Assembly (NCBI RefSeq): GCF_029227915.1
Contig: NC_079876.1
Location: 36,437,828-36,501,827 of the forward strand
Direction of reading: 5' to 3'
Source of the DNA: Hydractinia symbiolongicarpus
Lineage: Eukaryota; Cnidaria; Hydrozoa; Anthoathecata; Hydractiniidae
Length of the DNA stretch: 64,000 bases
The stretch's first letter is position 1. Every line of letters starts with the position of its first letter. Under the pieces are notes generated by a model. It saw only the letters and a list, made by a program, of their open reading frames with translations, was not told where the DNA came from and made no database searches. A program made the translations under genes and the position numbers. Of the stretch, positions 34,792 to 43,143 are shown one piece after another.

Positions 34792-34904
34792 TTTTTTTCT
34801 TAAAGTGTTAACTATCTTTTAACACTTGAAGTGGTCACGAAAGCTTCGTCTACAGCCTTGGTGAGTAGTTATCAAGGCTAAGCCATGTCAATGTCGAACA
34901 TTCC

Positions 34905-35678
34905 CTAAAACAACTCACGCGTATCACCGTCGGGCAGGGTAAAGTGGTTTTTGTAAGAGTTCGCAGACCCTAGGGTGTCCTCCTTAAACCGACACCAGGT
35001 GTGTATCGCGTTAGGATCGTCAAATCTCCCGAGTATAGTGCTCTCGGGGTACTTTGTCATCAGTATACCCATGCTCTTGCCCAGCTGTCTACGCTGATAT
35101 CTGATCATGTAGTAGGGATGCTTATCATGAGGATGGTTCTTGTCAACCACACATAGCACGTTGTCATATTGATGCCGATGCGGGACGTGTCTTTCTCGTA
35201 GTTCAACGATTTCTTCGTCCCTCTCCTGGAGGTCGTCCTCTAGGTTGGCAATGGTCACGTCCCTTTGATCGAGATCATCCGCAAGGAGCGTTAGGGCTAT
35301 ATCTTTTTCTTCGATGATTGCGGCAAGCTTTCGCATTTCTTTGGGTAGCACCTCTTCAACAACCCAATCCAAAAATGGTTCTGCCTTGAATTTTTTACAC
35401 CTTAAAAGGAAGCAATAGAGACCGGGTTCTGTCAGTAACATCATGTCTGGATGAAGGGGGTCGATATCGACACCCTTGTCTTCTGCGGTACTTTTAACCT
35501 CCCAGGCCCGCTTTACATGCTTCTCCGGTACATGTGCCTGAATAGCTTTTCTACCATTATGATTATCGTTATAGCCGACAGCTCTCCACACGTCTTTGGC
35601 TACGAGGCACTGGCCTCCTTCCTTAATGTATAAAGAACGAACTTTGCTGCCTTCGAAAAAATTACTGACCAAGGACAT
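34905..35678 (-). CDS. Bro-N domain protein with viral-type C-terminal domain
   Basis: 257 aa, starting at MSLVSNFF (35,678), the first ATG and 3 bp after the 19-bp repeat. Residues about 10-120 fit Bro-N: VRSLYIKEGGQCLVAKDVWRAVGY, then LLTEPGLYCFLLRCKKFKAEPFLDWVVEEVLP. Residues 125-160 are a charged coiled coil (DDLDQRDVTIANLEDDLQERDEE). The C-terminal part, DNVLCVVDKNHPHDKHPYYMIRYQRR with a later NAIHTWCRFKED, resembles the domain that follows Bro-N in large DNA viruses of insects and fish. Bro proteins bind DNA and are thought to affect transcription or replication. It overlaps the Fic gene end by 17 bp. The presence in a Polinton suggests gene exchange with such viruses. Confidence 0.85.
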   Translation of the reverse strand: MSLVSNFFEGSKVRSLYIKEGGQCLVAKDVWRAVGYNDNHNGRKAIQAHVPEKHVKRAWEVKSTAEDKGVDIDPLHPDMMLLTEPGLYCFLLRCKKFKAEPFLDWVVEEVLPKEMRKLAAIIEEKDIALTLLADDLDQRDVTIANLEDDLQERDEEIVELRERHVPHRHQYDNVLCVVDKNHPHDKHPYYMIRYQRRQLGKSMGILMTKYPESTILGRFDDPNAIHTWCRFKEDTLGSANSYKNHFTLPDGDTRELF

Positions 35679-36510
35679 CTTTCTTATACACGCCAAGGCT
35701 TAACGAGGAATCTAGTAGAGCCAATTTTTGCTCGAAATTATCCCATACCTTCACCAAAGACTTGCAGACCATCGTGTAAAGTAAGGACGGTCTCTCTTCA
35801 AACCTTTTAACAGCCTGAATGTAATGGCGCCTGCCGCGTTTGTGGAACGAACTAAGTAAAACTGGAAAGAGACTCATTCCACTCTCCACAAGTACATGTG
35901 AGATAACGAGCCTACATAGCCTCCCGTTCCCATCTTCGAATGGATGGATATTAATCAAGTCTATGAACAACCTCACTGCGTTCCATATCGGATCGTCAGT
36001 CTCTGTAGAGTAGTAGTATCGATCCAGGGCGTCTGTCACTAACCTTGGAATTGCAGAAACAGGGGCAAATTCGTGAAAACCAGCGAATACCTTAGTCGTC
36101 CTGTATTTCCCCGTCAGCACGGGTTTGCCGCTCTTGTGTTTTTCTCCGCGCATCATGATCTCATGGACAGTCTGGATTTTGTCAGGCGTGAGGCGCCCGC
36201 AGCACTTCATCCATTTTAGAGCGCGCATAAAGTTTATCATCTGCCTTTTGAAACTTTTCGTCTTGCCCTGTGCTTCCTCAGGATCTTGCATCAGGTTCCA
36301 GGCTTCAGATGCTGAAACGTTGGGGTCTACATCTCCTTCGGATGCGTAGGTTCCGTACGCGAACAGGACTTCCCACCCTTTTAAAAACGCCTCTACGTAT
36401 GCGTGGTTTTTTCGCTTTCGCGAGAGTTTGGCTAGCGTCGCAGTCTTTCTCAAAACATTCTGGTACTCATCTTCGTCTACCATCCAATACTGCATTTTTA
36501 ATTTTTCCAT
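35662..36510 (-). CDS. Fic-domain protein (predicted AMP transferase), accessory gene
   Basis: 282 aa from MEKLKMQYWM (36,510); an in-frame Met five codons later is an alternative. The Fic core motif HPFEDGNGR is complete at residues 189-197, with the catalytic His. The substrate-flap region GKYRTTKVFAGFHEFAP is at about 134-150. A class II-type inhibitory motif (S/T-x-x-x-E-G/N) is present upstream as TYASEG, residues 54-59, predicting an auto-inhibited enzyme. Fic proteins usually transfer AMP from ATP to a hydroxyl side chain of a target protein. The target here is unknown. The gene overlaps Bro-N by 17 bp and no frameshift is seen, unlike capsid, integrase and PolB. A Fic gene is not part of the usual Polinton set. 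Confidence 0.93.
   Translation of the reverse strand: MEKLKMQYWMVDEDEYQNVLRKTATLAKLSRKRKNHAYVEAFLKGWEVLFAYGTYASEGDVDPNVSASEAWNLMQDPEEAQGKTKSFKRQMINFMRALKWMKCCGRLTPDKIQTVHEIMMRGEKHKSGKPVLTGKYRTTKVFAGFHEFAPVSAIPRLVTDALDRYYYSTETDDPIWNAVRLFIDLINIHPFEDGNGRLCRLVISHVLVESGMSLFPVLLSSFHKRGRRHYIQAVKRFEERPSLLYTMVCKSLVKVWDNFEQKLALLDSSLSLGVYKKDVLGQ
35682..35700 (-). promoter_or_regulatory. 19-bp repeat before Bro-N
   Basis: On the minus strand AGCCTTGGCGTGTATAAGA ends 3 bp before the Bro-N ATG and is identical to 36,574-36,592. It lies inside the Fic coding sequence. TATAAG within it is TATA-like. Confidence 0.6.
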
Positions 36511-36573
36511 TTTGTTAAATATCTGGCTCCAAGTAGGAAATGGTTAGTGATCTCAAAATGGAAGACAAGCAAA

Positions 36574-36592
36574 TCTTATACACGCCAAGGCT
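36574..36592 (-). promoter_or_regulatory. 19-bp repeat upstream of the Fic gene
   Basis: Same 19 bases as 35,682-35,700, followed in both by (T/C)AAC on the plus strand. It is 63 bp upstream of the Fic ATG and 3 bp from the stop of the 90-aa gene. It is a candidate promoter element shared by two accessory genes. Confidence 0.6.
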
Positions 36593-36595
36593 CAA

Positions 36596-36868
36596 CTAGG
36601 GATTTTGTGATTCGCAAAATATCACAAAATTACGAGGTCCAATAACCAACACCAAGCTGAGGAAGCCATGGATATTTTTTGCATAACTCTTGCCGTCAGA
36701 ACGGAGCCGCAGGCAATCAATATCCTGAGTCGTGTTTATCAGTTTGGTGTCATCGTCATCATTCACTGCATCTATTTGCATCATCAGTCTGTCATAGGCT
36801 CTCAAAAGAGCTTGATACACAGCTTTAATTACGCTCTCATTATCCATCTTTTCTCTCTCATCATCCAT
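36596..36868 (-). CDS. Unknown small protein (90 aa), accessory block
   Basis: MDDEREKMDN start; acidic and helical first half (VYQALLRAYDRLMMQIDAV), a DDDD run, then a more hydrophobic tail (FLSLVLVIGPRNFVIF). There is no AATAAA at its start (AGAAAAGATG). It sits between the ATPase stop (36,890) and the Fic gene, in tight array. No family recognised; the compact spacing and coding look support a real gene. Confidence 0.55.
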   Translation of the reverse strand: MDDEREKMDNESVIKAVYQALLRAYDRLMMQIDAVNDDDDTKLINTTQDIDCLRLRSDGKSYAKNIHGFLSLVLVIGPRNFVIFCESQNP

Positions 36869-36889
36869 CTTTTCTTACATGTTAAGAGT

Positions 36890-37483
36890 CTAACCAACAA
36901 TCTTGTAACTTCTAGGATGCTCCAGTCTTACGTACAAGCATGCATGCTTGGACTTTTTCAATTCAGTCTTGATAGTCTCCCAGTCCTCGATCATATTGGT
37001 CTCTTCGTCTACCATTTTCATGTCGCTCCTTTCCGAGGGGTACCACATGAATAGCTGTTTTTTTTGCCTTCGAAGGTTCTTCGGAATGGCCGTGTAGCTT
37101 TGAGTGAGTAACCAGAGACTGTGTTTGCGATGTCTACCGCTGATGGCAAGCTCCAGCAGGGATTGACGTTTTTTGTCGAGATTCTCGTCGGCTATCATAT
37201 CGTCAATGATGAACAGCGTCTCTTCGCCCGCCAGCAACGACGACAGTTTTTTGATCCATTCGAACAGCTGCTCCTTGGGCTCCACCAAGGACACGTAGTC
37301 ATCTTTCCACAGCGAGGAACTTTCGAGATAGGTCTTGTTCCAGCGAATTGTAGGGCAGAGAATTACAATGTTGTCGAAATGATGCCTGTACTCGTTCTCA
37401 AGTAAATCCAGGACACGCTGCGTCTTGCCGCAACTTGTAGGCCCGGTGAAGATTGTCGTATGCGGGTCTTTAATAAGAGTCAT
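36890..37483 (-). CDS. Polinton DNA-packaging ATPase (FtsK/HerA, A32-like)
   Basis: 197 aa, the usual short length for Polinton ATPases. Walker A is GPTSCGKT at residues 14-21, Walker B is LFIIDDM near 90-96, and SLWLLTQSY supplies the sensor-type region. The enzyme would pump the linear element DNA into a capsid, acting with the capsid proteins. The start has GAATAAATATG. AGCCTTG occurs 7 bp upstream of the ATG. Intact. Confidence 0.93.
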   Translation of the reverse strand: MTLIKDPHTTIFTGPTSCGKTQRVLDLLENEYRHHFDNIVILCPTIRWNKTYLESSSLWKDDYVSLVEPKEQLFEWIKKLSSLLAGEETLFIIDDMIADENLDKKRQSLLELAISGRHRKHSLWLLTQSYTAIPKNLRRQKKQLFMWYPSERSDMKMVDEETNMIEDWETIKTELKKSKHACLYVRLEHPRSYKIVG

Positions 37484-37495
37484 ATTTATTCAAGG

Positions 37496-37735
37496 CTAGA
37501 CTTTCGGAGGCATCATGGAACGCTTATACCACCCTTGTTTTATCGCGTAATCGTCGAATAATATTGCTCCTGTCATATAGCCAGCGAGCTTCAAGCCGTC
37601 CTCCATGTCCATCTTGGCCCACGGTCTAGAAACTCCCAGAGCCTTTTTCGCGCCTAGCGCCAAGAGAATAGTATAGGATACTAGTCTACCAGCTTCCCAC
37701 AAGGAATCAACTATTTCTTTCTCATACTTGCTCAT
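37496..37735 (-). CDS. Conserved small hydrophobic Polinton protein (79 aa)
   Basis: MSKYEKEIVD start, TTAATAAATG at the initiation site. Two hydrophobic segments (residues 17-33, VSYTILLALGAKKALGV, and 49-62, KLAGYMTGAILFDD), then a basic tail. It fits the small virion-associated proteins that accompany the ATPase in Polintons. Function not known. Only 10 bp separate it from the next gene upstream. Confidence 0.7.
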   Translation of the reverse strand: MSKYEKEIVDSLWEAGRLVSYTILLALGAKKALGVSRPWAKMDMEDGLKLAGYMTGAILFDDYAIKQGWYKRSMMPPKV

Positions 37736-37745
37736 TTATTAAGGT

Positions 37746-38105
37746 TTATCGCATGTGAAAAATGTCAATTTTCGAAGGCTTTTGCTGCTGAGCCGCCAGG
37801 CGATCCGCTGACACGCGTACTCCTGCGGCGACGCTAGGCTTTATATAATAAACTGCCACGCAAACGGCAAGAACGGCAATACCTCCAGCGCCATAGAGAT
37901 ATGCACTGAACTTGTGAGGACCTGCGACAGGTTCCTGACCCTCTTGCGAAGTACTTGCTGAGGTACTTGAATTCTTACTTGTCTCGACCTGAGGAGGTAC
38001 TTGCTTCAACATGGCCTTGTTCCTGCGGTTCCATTCAGCAAGTCTCTTGCCAGCAGCAACACGACCCTCATTCTTCTTGGTTATGACTTGGTTAGATTCA
38101 CTCAT
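37746..38105 (-). CDS. Small Polinton protein with one membrane segment (119 aa)
   Basis: Basic N-terminus (NEGRVAAGKRLAEWNRRNKAM), Ser/Thr-rich linker (SKNSSTSASTSQEGQEP), membrane segment YLYGAGGIAVLAVCVAVYYI at about residues 69-88, then a tail with DRLAAQQQKPSK. The DRLAA motif is also found twice in the coiled-coil protein. ACAAATAAATG at the start. The KRLAEWN-type N-terminal motif recurs in Polinton proteins as I recall; role unknown, likely structural. Confidence 0.7.
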   Translation of the reverse strand: MSESNQVITKKNEGRVAAGKRLAEWNRRNKAMLKQVPPQVETSKNSSTSASTSQEGQEPVAGPHKFSAYLYGAGGIAVLAVCVAVYYIKPSVAAGVRVSADRLAAQQQKPSKIDIFHMR

Positions 38106-38128
38106 TTATTTGTAAGTCGTTTTTTACA

Positions 38129-38674
38129 TCAAGACGGCTTCTGCTCTGCGAAACTTGGTTCTATTTCATCCGGAAAATCCTTTCGCAGTTTGATTTGCGC
38201 TTGACGCTCCTCGGCAATTTCGCTGAATTTTTTCCAGTTCAGATGGTTGAAAACTGTGCAAAACAGAGAGACGGGAGCGAGCCACAGCCCGCACTTTTCA
38301 TACATGTATGACCCTACAACTTCCATCGGAGAGTTCCCTGTGGTGAACAATTTCTCCGTTACATTACCAATCAACTCTGAAGTCGAGTTTTGAATCAGAA
38401 AGTTTGTGTTTATATCGCTCATCATGGTCTGAAAATTGTCAACACCTGACATTTTCGACACCAAGTTTTTTGCTGCTGATTCTTGCGCTTGTGTCTCGAG
38501 CTTCTTCAACAGGTTGTCAAGTTGTTTCTCTGTCGCTTTATCCAGCAACTTAGGCGTCCACTGCTTTTTTCCCTGAGAGTTGACGAGACTCAAGTTTTGC
38601 TTGACTTTTCCCCGCTTTCTCATTGCTGGTGACAGTGTGTCTAAGACGTCTAAAATTTCATTCAGTTCTGACAT
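38129..38674 (-). CDS. Helical Polinton protein of unknown function (181 aa)
   Basis: I start at MSELNEILDV (38,674), with GTAATAAAAGTTATG at the site; a longer open frame upstream (to 38,884) is hydrophobic, lacks coding look and is left out. Residues 40-110 are charged helices (KATEKQLDNLLKKLETQAQ). Residues 140-165 are hydrophobic with two Cys (KCGLWLAPVSLFCTVFNHLNW). It lies between PolB and the 119-aa gene, where Polintons often carry minor virion proteins. No named family assigned. Confidence 0.65.
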   Translation of the reverse strand: MSELNEILDVLDTLSPAMRKRGKVKQNLSLVNSQGKKQWTPKLLDKATEKQLDNLLKKLETQAQESAAKNLVSKMSGVDNFQTMMSDINTNFLIQNSTSELIGNVTEKLFTTGNSPMEVVGSYMYEKCGLWLAPVSLFCTVFNHLNWKKFSEIAEERQAQIKLRKDFPDEIEPSFAEQKPS

Positions 38675-38880
38675 AACTTTTATTACAGAGGAAAACTTGC
38701 AGCAGACGTACAAAAAACTTACGTACAACATTACCAACAAGAGTTCAAGTATCATTTTTATTAATGCATTTTCGTGATCAAGACCATGCTGAATGCAACG
38801 TTTGAAACAGAAAATTTTGACATTTTGAAAACACTGAGACGTGTGAGATGCAAATAAATTTTTGAAGCATCCCGCGAGAC
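38675..38880. other. Short spacer between PolB and the 181-aa gene
   Basis: About 206 bp with no recognised coding sequence beyond chance openness; it may hold the promoter of the 181-aa gene. Confidence 0.4.
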
Positions 38881-41800
38881 TCAAAACAGTTTAACATGGT
38901 CGGGATGCCACACCCTGGTGAGCAATTCTTGCTTGCAAACCAATCCAGGACTGCTTCCATGTGCAAAGGTGAACCCACCTTGAGCTTGAAGTCGCTTGTC
39001 ATCATCAACACTTAGCGCAATTTTGTTCAGCTTTTCAGTGAAAATCTCGTGTTTTCGACTGGTAAATCTCAGTTGCGTGCGATACAAATTTTGATAGGTC
39101 TGCAGGCTGTTCAAATAGTCTGCGAACGTGATCTGTTTCTTGACGACACACTTTTTTGTACCTTTTGCCTTCTTTTGCACGTATCCTTCGAGTGTCTTGT
39201 ACGCATACATTTTTGACCTCAATGCAACAAATTCGATCATGATTTTGCCACCAAGTTCATCCTTCATTAAGCACAATTTTTTCTTGTTTTTGCCAATAGG
39301 CAAGGAAAGTTTGTCTTCGGGACTGTAATTCGATGTGTCAAACCTTGATTCAACGTCACCTGCGATATCTTTATAGACATCGTCTGTTTTGATGTGGTAG
39401 ACGAAACTATCTGTGTCCATGTAGCAAAGCTCTGCGCCTGCACCAAACTTCGGCTTGATGTAGTCATAGTGAAACTTATACATCGTGAGTTTGCTAAAGT
39501 CCAAGATGGAGAGGCCGAGGTAGACAGGTTTGTTCATGACGACCTTCACTTTGTTCATTTCCATTGCCACAAATTTCTTGTCAAATCTTGATGTGCTGTG
39601 ATAATTTGGAACTGATGCGAGCTTCTTGCGCCTCCATTCCGTTGTCACCAGTTTGATGTCACCGTGCTTGCGAACGTTCTCCATGGTCTTGCCAAACACG
39701 CTATTATTCATCAGCTTAAAAAAGTCTTTCTCAAAGTCATTTTTGGCATCCTTTCGCAGCTTTGTGTTCAAGTCAATGTAGGGCTTCAGCCAAGCACTTT
39801 GCTTGAACTCAATGACTCGGTGCACCTTGGTGAGAACCAATCCATGCTGCAGTGCCTGCTGCAATTTGCGAATGTGCAGCACGTATTTTTCCTTGTCAAA
39901 CACATTGCACGTCAACTTTTCACAGTCGTTGTTCAGACGCATCTTTTCAGGTAAGAATGGAAGGTCGTTGTGGAGTTTGTGCAGCTTTTTCGGGTAGTGG
40001 ACATCCACTTCAAGAAAATAGCCATCATCTCCATTTTTATAATTTTCTATAAAAGCTTGAGTAAAATTTTCGAGGTCTTCACGCCACTTAAAGCCGTGTG
40101 TTGGCAGCTTTTGTGACATGGCACCTCCGTACAGTTTGTTGGCATCGATGTACAGCAGATACGAGATCAACAGGTTGACATCAAACAATTCCCCCATGTA
40201 CGGATTGTTCGCCTTAGCATGGCGCTTGATTGCTTGGCAAATACCACCTCTGAGCCCCTTTTCAACCATCAGTAGCATGTCGATGTCTGACAGAAGCTCG
40301 AGCACCTGACCCGTCACTTTTAGAGCTGCTTGCCATGCGAGGCCTGGAGCAGTGTAAAAATACGCTGGATCAAGCTCGTAGATGTTTTGACAAGTGTCTC
40401 GAAAATTTTCAAAAACGTCTGCTAAAAGAAGCGTGTCGCTCATCACGTAGAGATCGTGGTACTCCCCAAGGTTTTTGATGTTGAAAGCCTTCCACACCTT
40501 TTGAGCATGCTTGTAGTCGTTTTCGGTGATGTTTTTAAGGTTCAAGCTGCTGTAAAATTGTGCTTTTGGAGGAAGTGCTGTCTCTTCAAAACGCTCCCAC
40601 GCATCCATGTATTCGTAGGGGTAAACACCCTTGCGCAGCAAAAGTTTAAAGTGCTCGTCATTGCCCTTTGCATGCTTCAATGTGTTGGAAAATTTCTTCT
40701 TCATGGAACGTTCATTCAGTTCCACCGTCTTGTAAGAGCAGTAACAGGTTTGGCACTTGAATTGCGCCTTGTACTCTGAGTCAATCTCGATGAGTTCCAT
40801 GTTTGATTTGCAGTCGTTGCAGCTGACACTTTCACTGTTGGTTCCAGCTAAATTATCCACAAGGCTTGACAGTGAGCTTTGCATGAACCTGCAGCTATTG
40901 ATGAACTTGATTTTGCAGGTCGTGTTGATTTCCACTTCTTTCATTTGGTTGGTTTTTTTGTTCTTCTTCATCTGCTTCAGCGGCTCGCCGTCTTTTCCTT
41001 GAAATGTGACGGATTGCTTGATGGAGAAGCTAATGTATTTTTCGCTGTTTTCACCCAGACATTTAAACTCGTGGCTTTTGAATTCCCTGGCCAGTTGCTT
41101 GATGATGATGTGATCGTCATACCGTGAGCGATTGTGCATGACCACCGGAATCTCGTTGGGGATGCGATATTTTAGGTTGCACGAACTGTGTGCAGCTCCT
41201 CGATACTGACCAGTGTAGTGACAGTGATCTCGAACTTTGCGCATTGTAATGTCTTCGTTGTTCTTCTTGAACACTCCTTCGCAAATGAAGCATCTTTTTG
41301 CAGACTTGTAGGCTTCTTTCTCTTCGTGGGTCAACGGGATAATCTTCTTCTGTGGATGCCTGATAGCTCTATTGACTTGATCTCTAAGTCCCTTGCAAAA
41401 CCTTTCCATGCAGTCTTTTCCACGATAGCAGTCGGATGATTCTTCAACTTCTCCATGTGCAAATTTGGTCATGAAGGCATATCCTGAAGCCACATGCTTG
41501 CTGACGTCTCTGGTGTGTGATTTTTCAGGGTCTCCATCACAACCTTGAACAGGTTCCAAGATACATTCTGTGTCTGCATAGATGACAAATGGCATTCTGA
41601 GCAACTTTTGCCCATCTTCGTGTTTGAGGACTGTTCCTTCTTCAGGCATGACAATCTCGCAAAAATCATGGTCCATGCACACTTTCATGTGATTGTCTCG
41701 TGTCTCTTGACTGCGGAATCCGTGCATGCAGTTTCGACAGTAATGATCACCTCGATGTCTAGATGATAAACCGCGCATGAGCGCAGAGTATCTTTTAATG

Positions 41801-42806
41801 GCAACGTAGTGCTTTTTCCCTCCTTCTTGAATGATTAGCACATCTGCCACCTTTTTACGTGTCGTGTTATGTTTCGAAACATATGCCTGTCTGACCTGAA
41901 AATCTTCTTCAGAAAAGTAGACATTCAGCGCCACGTTGGGGTTTTGCCTTTCAAACTTTTTCCAGTGTGTGTTGGGAGTTGGGAACTCGATGCCACTCCA
42001 ATTGTACTGTTCAACAAATGGTTTGAGCTTCGAGATGCGCTCAGGATGTGCTCCAATGCTATCAAAATGGAGGGCTGCAATGACGGCCCATTTGAAGCAC
42101 TGTTCGTCTTCATTTTTGGGATTGATGATGCAGTGCTTTTTTTGCAGCCATTCGGGTGTCTTGAACCATGATCTACCTCTCATGAGGTCAATCATGTGGC
42201 AGTGATACGTCATTTCTGTGATTCGGTTGAAGATGTAGTCGCTTTTTTTGAGTTTCTCCGATGTCATTTCAAAGCGTTTTAGCAGGTTTTTATACATCTC
42301 TTCGATCAATTCTTCGATGTCGCTTCCTTCCATGAGTGTGACAGCTTCACTCCATATTGGTTTTGTGAACTTGCAGAAGGATTTTCCCTGTGCACAAACT
42401 CCACCACGAGATTCAGTTGAAACTTCCAATTCTGCCTAGTGTTTTGCAAGTCTGTGATGACTTTCTCCACGTGTTGTTTCTGTTGATCCAGGTACTGTTC
42501 AATACTCACCACTTGACTTTCTGGTGTTCCCTCACTTCGGAAATGTCGATAATTACCATCAAATCCACCTTCCGTTTCAACAGCACTGTGATCCACTTCT
42601 TCCACTTGTTCTTCTTCCACAACAGCGTCTTCGACAGTCTTCCTCAGGGCTTGACCGTAACCAAGCCTCTCCTTAGCCTTGTGGTATAATAAAGAAACAG
42701 TTTCACGCACACTCTGCAATCTCTCTGCGAGTGCATCACGTGTTGCTGCCACTGGCGCTGAGACAGCGCTATATAATTTACTAATTGCATTTCTAAAGAA
42801 ACTCAT
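38881..42806 (-). CDS. polB: Protein-primed DNA polymerase B (Polinton type), one frameshift
   Basis: Two overlapping frames: 42,806-42,306 (TIR-encoded start MSFFRNAISK) and 42,429-38,881 (1,182 codons). The frame change lies between about 42,435 and 42,306. Exonuclease motifs: YADTEC (Exo I), HNRSRYDDHII (Exo II). An insert with CFICEG and VRDHCHYTGQYRGAAHSSCNL looks like an endonuclease VII-type HNH zinc domain. Polymerase motifs: YIDANKLYGGAMS (A), KLMNNSVFGKTMEN (B), CYMDTDSF (C), all with catalytic residues kept. A CRNC...H...C finger is near the N-terminus. It would copy the linear element from protein-primed ends. Start choice follows the shared TIR ATG with AATAAA upstream. Confidence 0.96.
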
Positions 42807-43143
42807 TGCTTTATTATATGTTGTAAAAAAAATTTTCTGGGACGCTGGACATTTATTTTATGTTGTGACCCCAACCAGGGTGACAACATTGCGTTCGTAC
42901 GAGAGTGCTGCAGCACAGCGGTAATTGCCCGCGGTATTGACCCCTTTGCGCAGAGGATCAATATAGCGAGGAAACAGTGCTGTCTCAGGCTCTTGAAATT
43001 GGGGTTTGGGTGGAAAACGGTGAGTGCGCTAGAGGATCAATATAGCGAGGTAACAGTGCTGTCTCAGACCCTTGAAATTAGGGTTTTAAGTGAAAAACGG
43101 CGATAAGTCGAAAGTGTCCTAGAGAGCTCCGTTTTCATTGTGT
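42646..43143 (-). repeat. Polinton right terminal inverted repeat
   Basis: 498 bp, the mirror of 28,307-28,800. It carries the first 54 codons of the PolB gene and the same doubled 80-bp subterminal unit. It ends at 43,143, followed by ATTTG. Confidence 0.97.

Larger units (their letters stand above)
28307..43143. mobile_element. Polinton/Maverick (adintovirus-like) element, 14.8 kb
   Basis: Bounded by inverted repeats of 494 and 498 bp and a 5-bp target duplication. It encodes protein-primed PolB, retroviral-type integrase, packaging ATPase and a double jelly-roll capsid protein, which together define the group, plus conserved small Polinton proteins and an accessory block with Bro-N and Fic domains. 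The element is clearly GC-richer than its flanks. Gene arrangement: + left-end gene; - coiled-coil gene; + capsid, 132-aa protein, integrase; - everything from 34,240 to PolB. An adenovirus-type protease, usual in Polintons, is not seen. Interruptions in capsid, integrase and PolB suggest an inactive copy. Confidence 0.97.

Noticed and set aside
38675-38884. N-terminal 70-residue extension of the 181-aa Polinton protein
   Set aside because: Hydrophobic and Cys-rich without coding look; the internal ATG at 38,674 has the AATAAA start context of the other core genes.
39128-42439. Many plus-strand open frames of 60-107 codons opposite PolB
   Set aside because: They are antisense shadows of the polymerase gene with no domain-like composition.
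28625-42820. AATAAA motifs read only as poly(A) signals
   Set aside because: They hug start codons, including divergent and terminal genes with no gene upstream; a poly(A) role for some cannot be excluded but does not explain the pattern.
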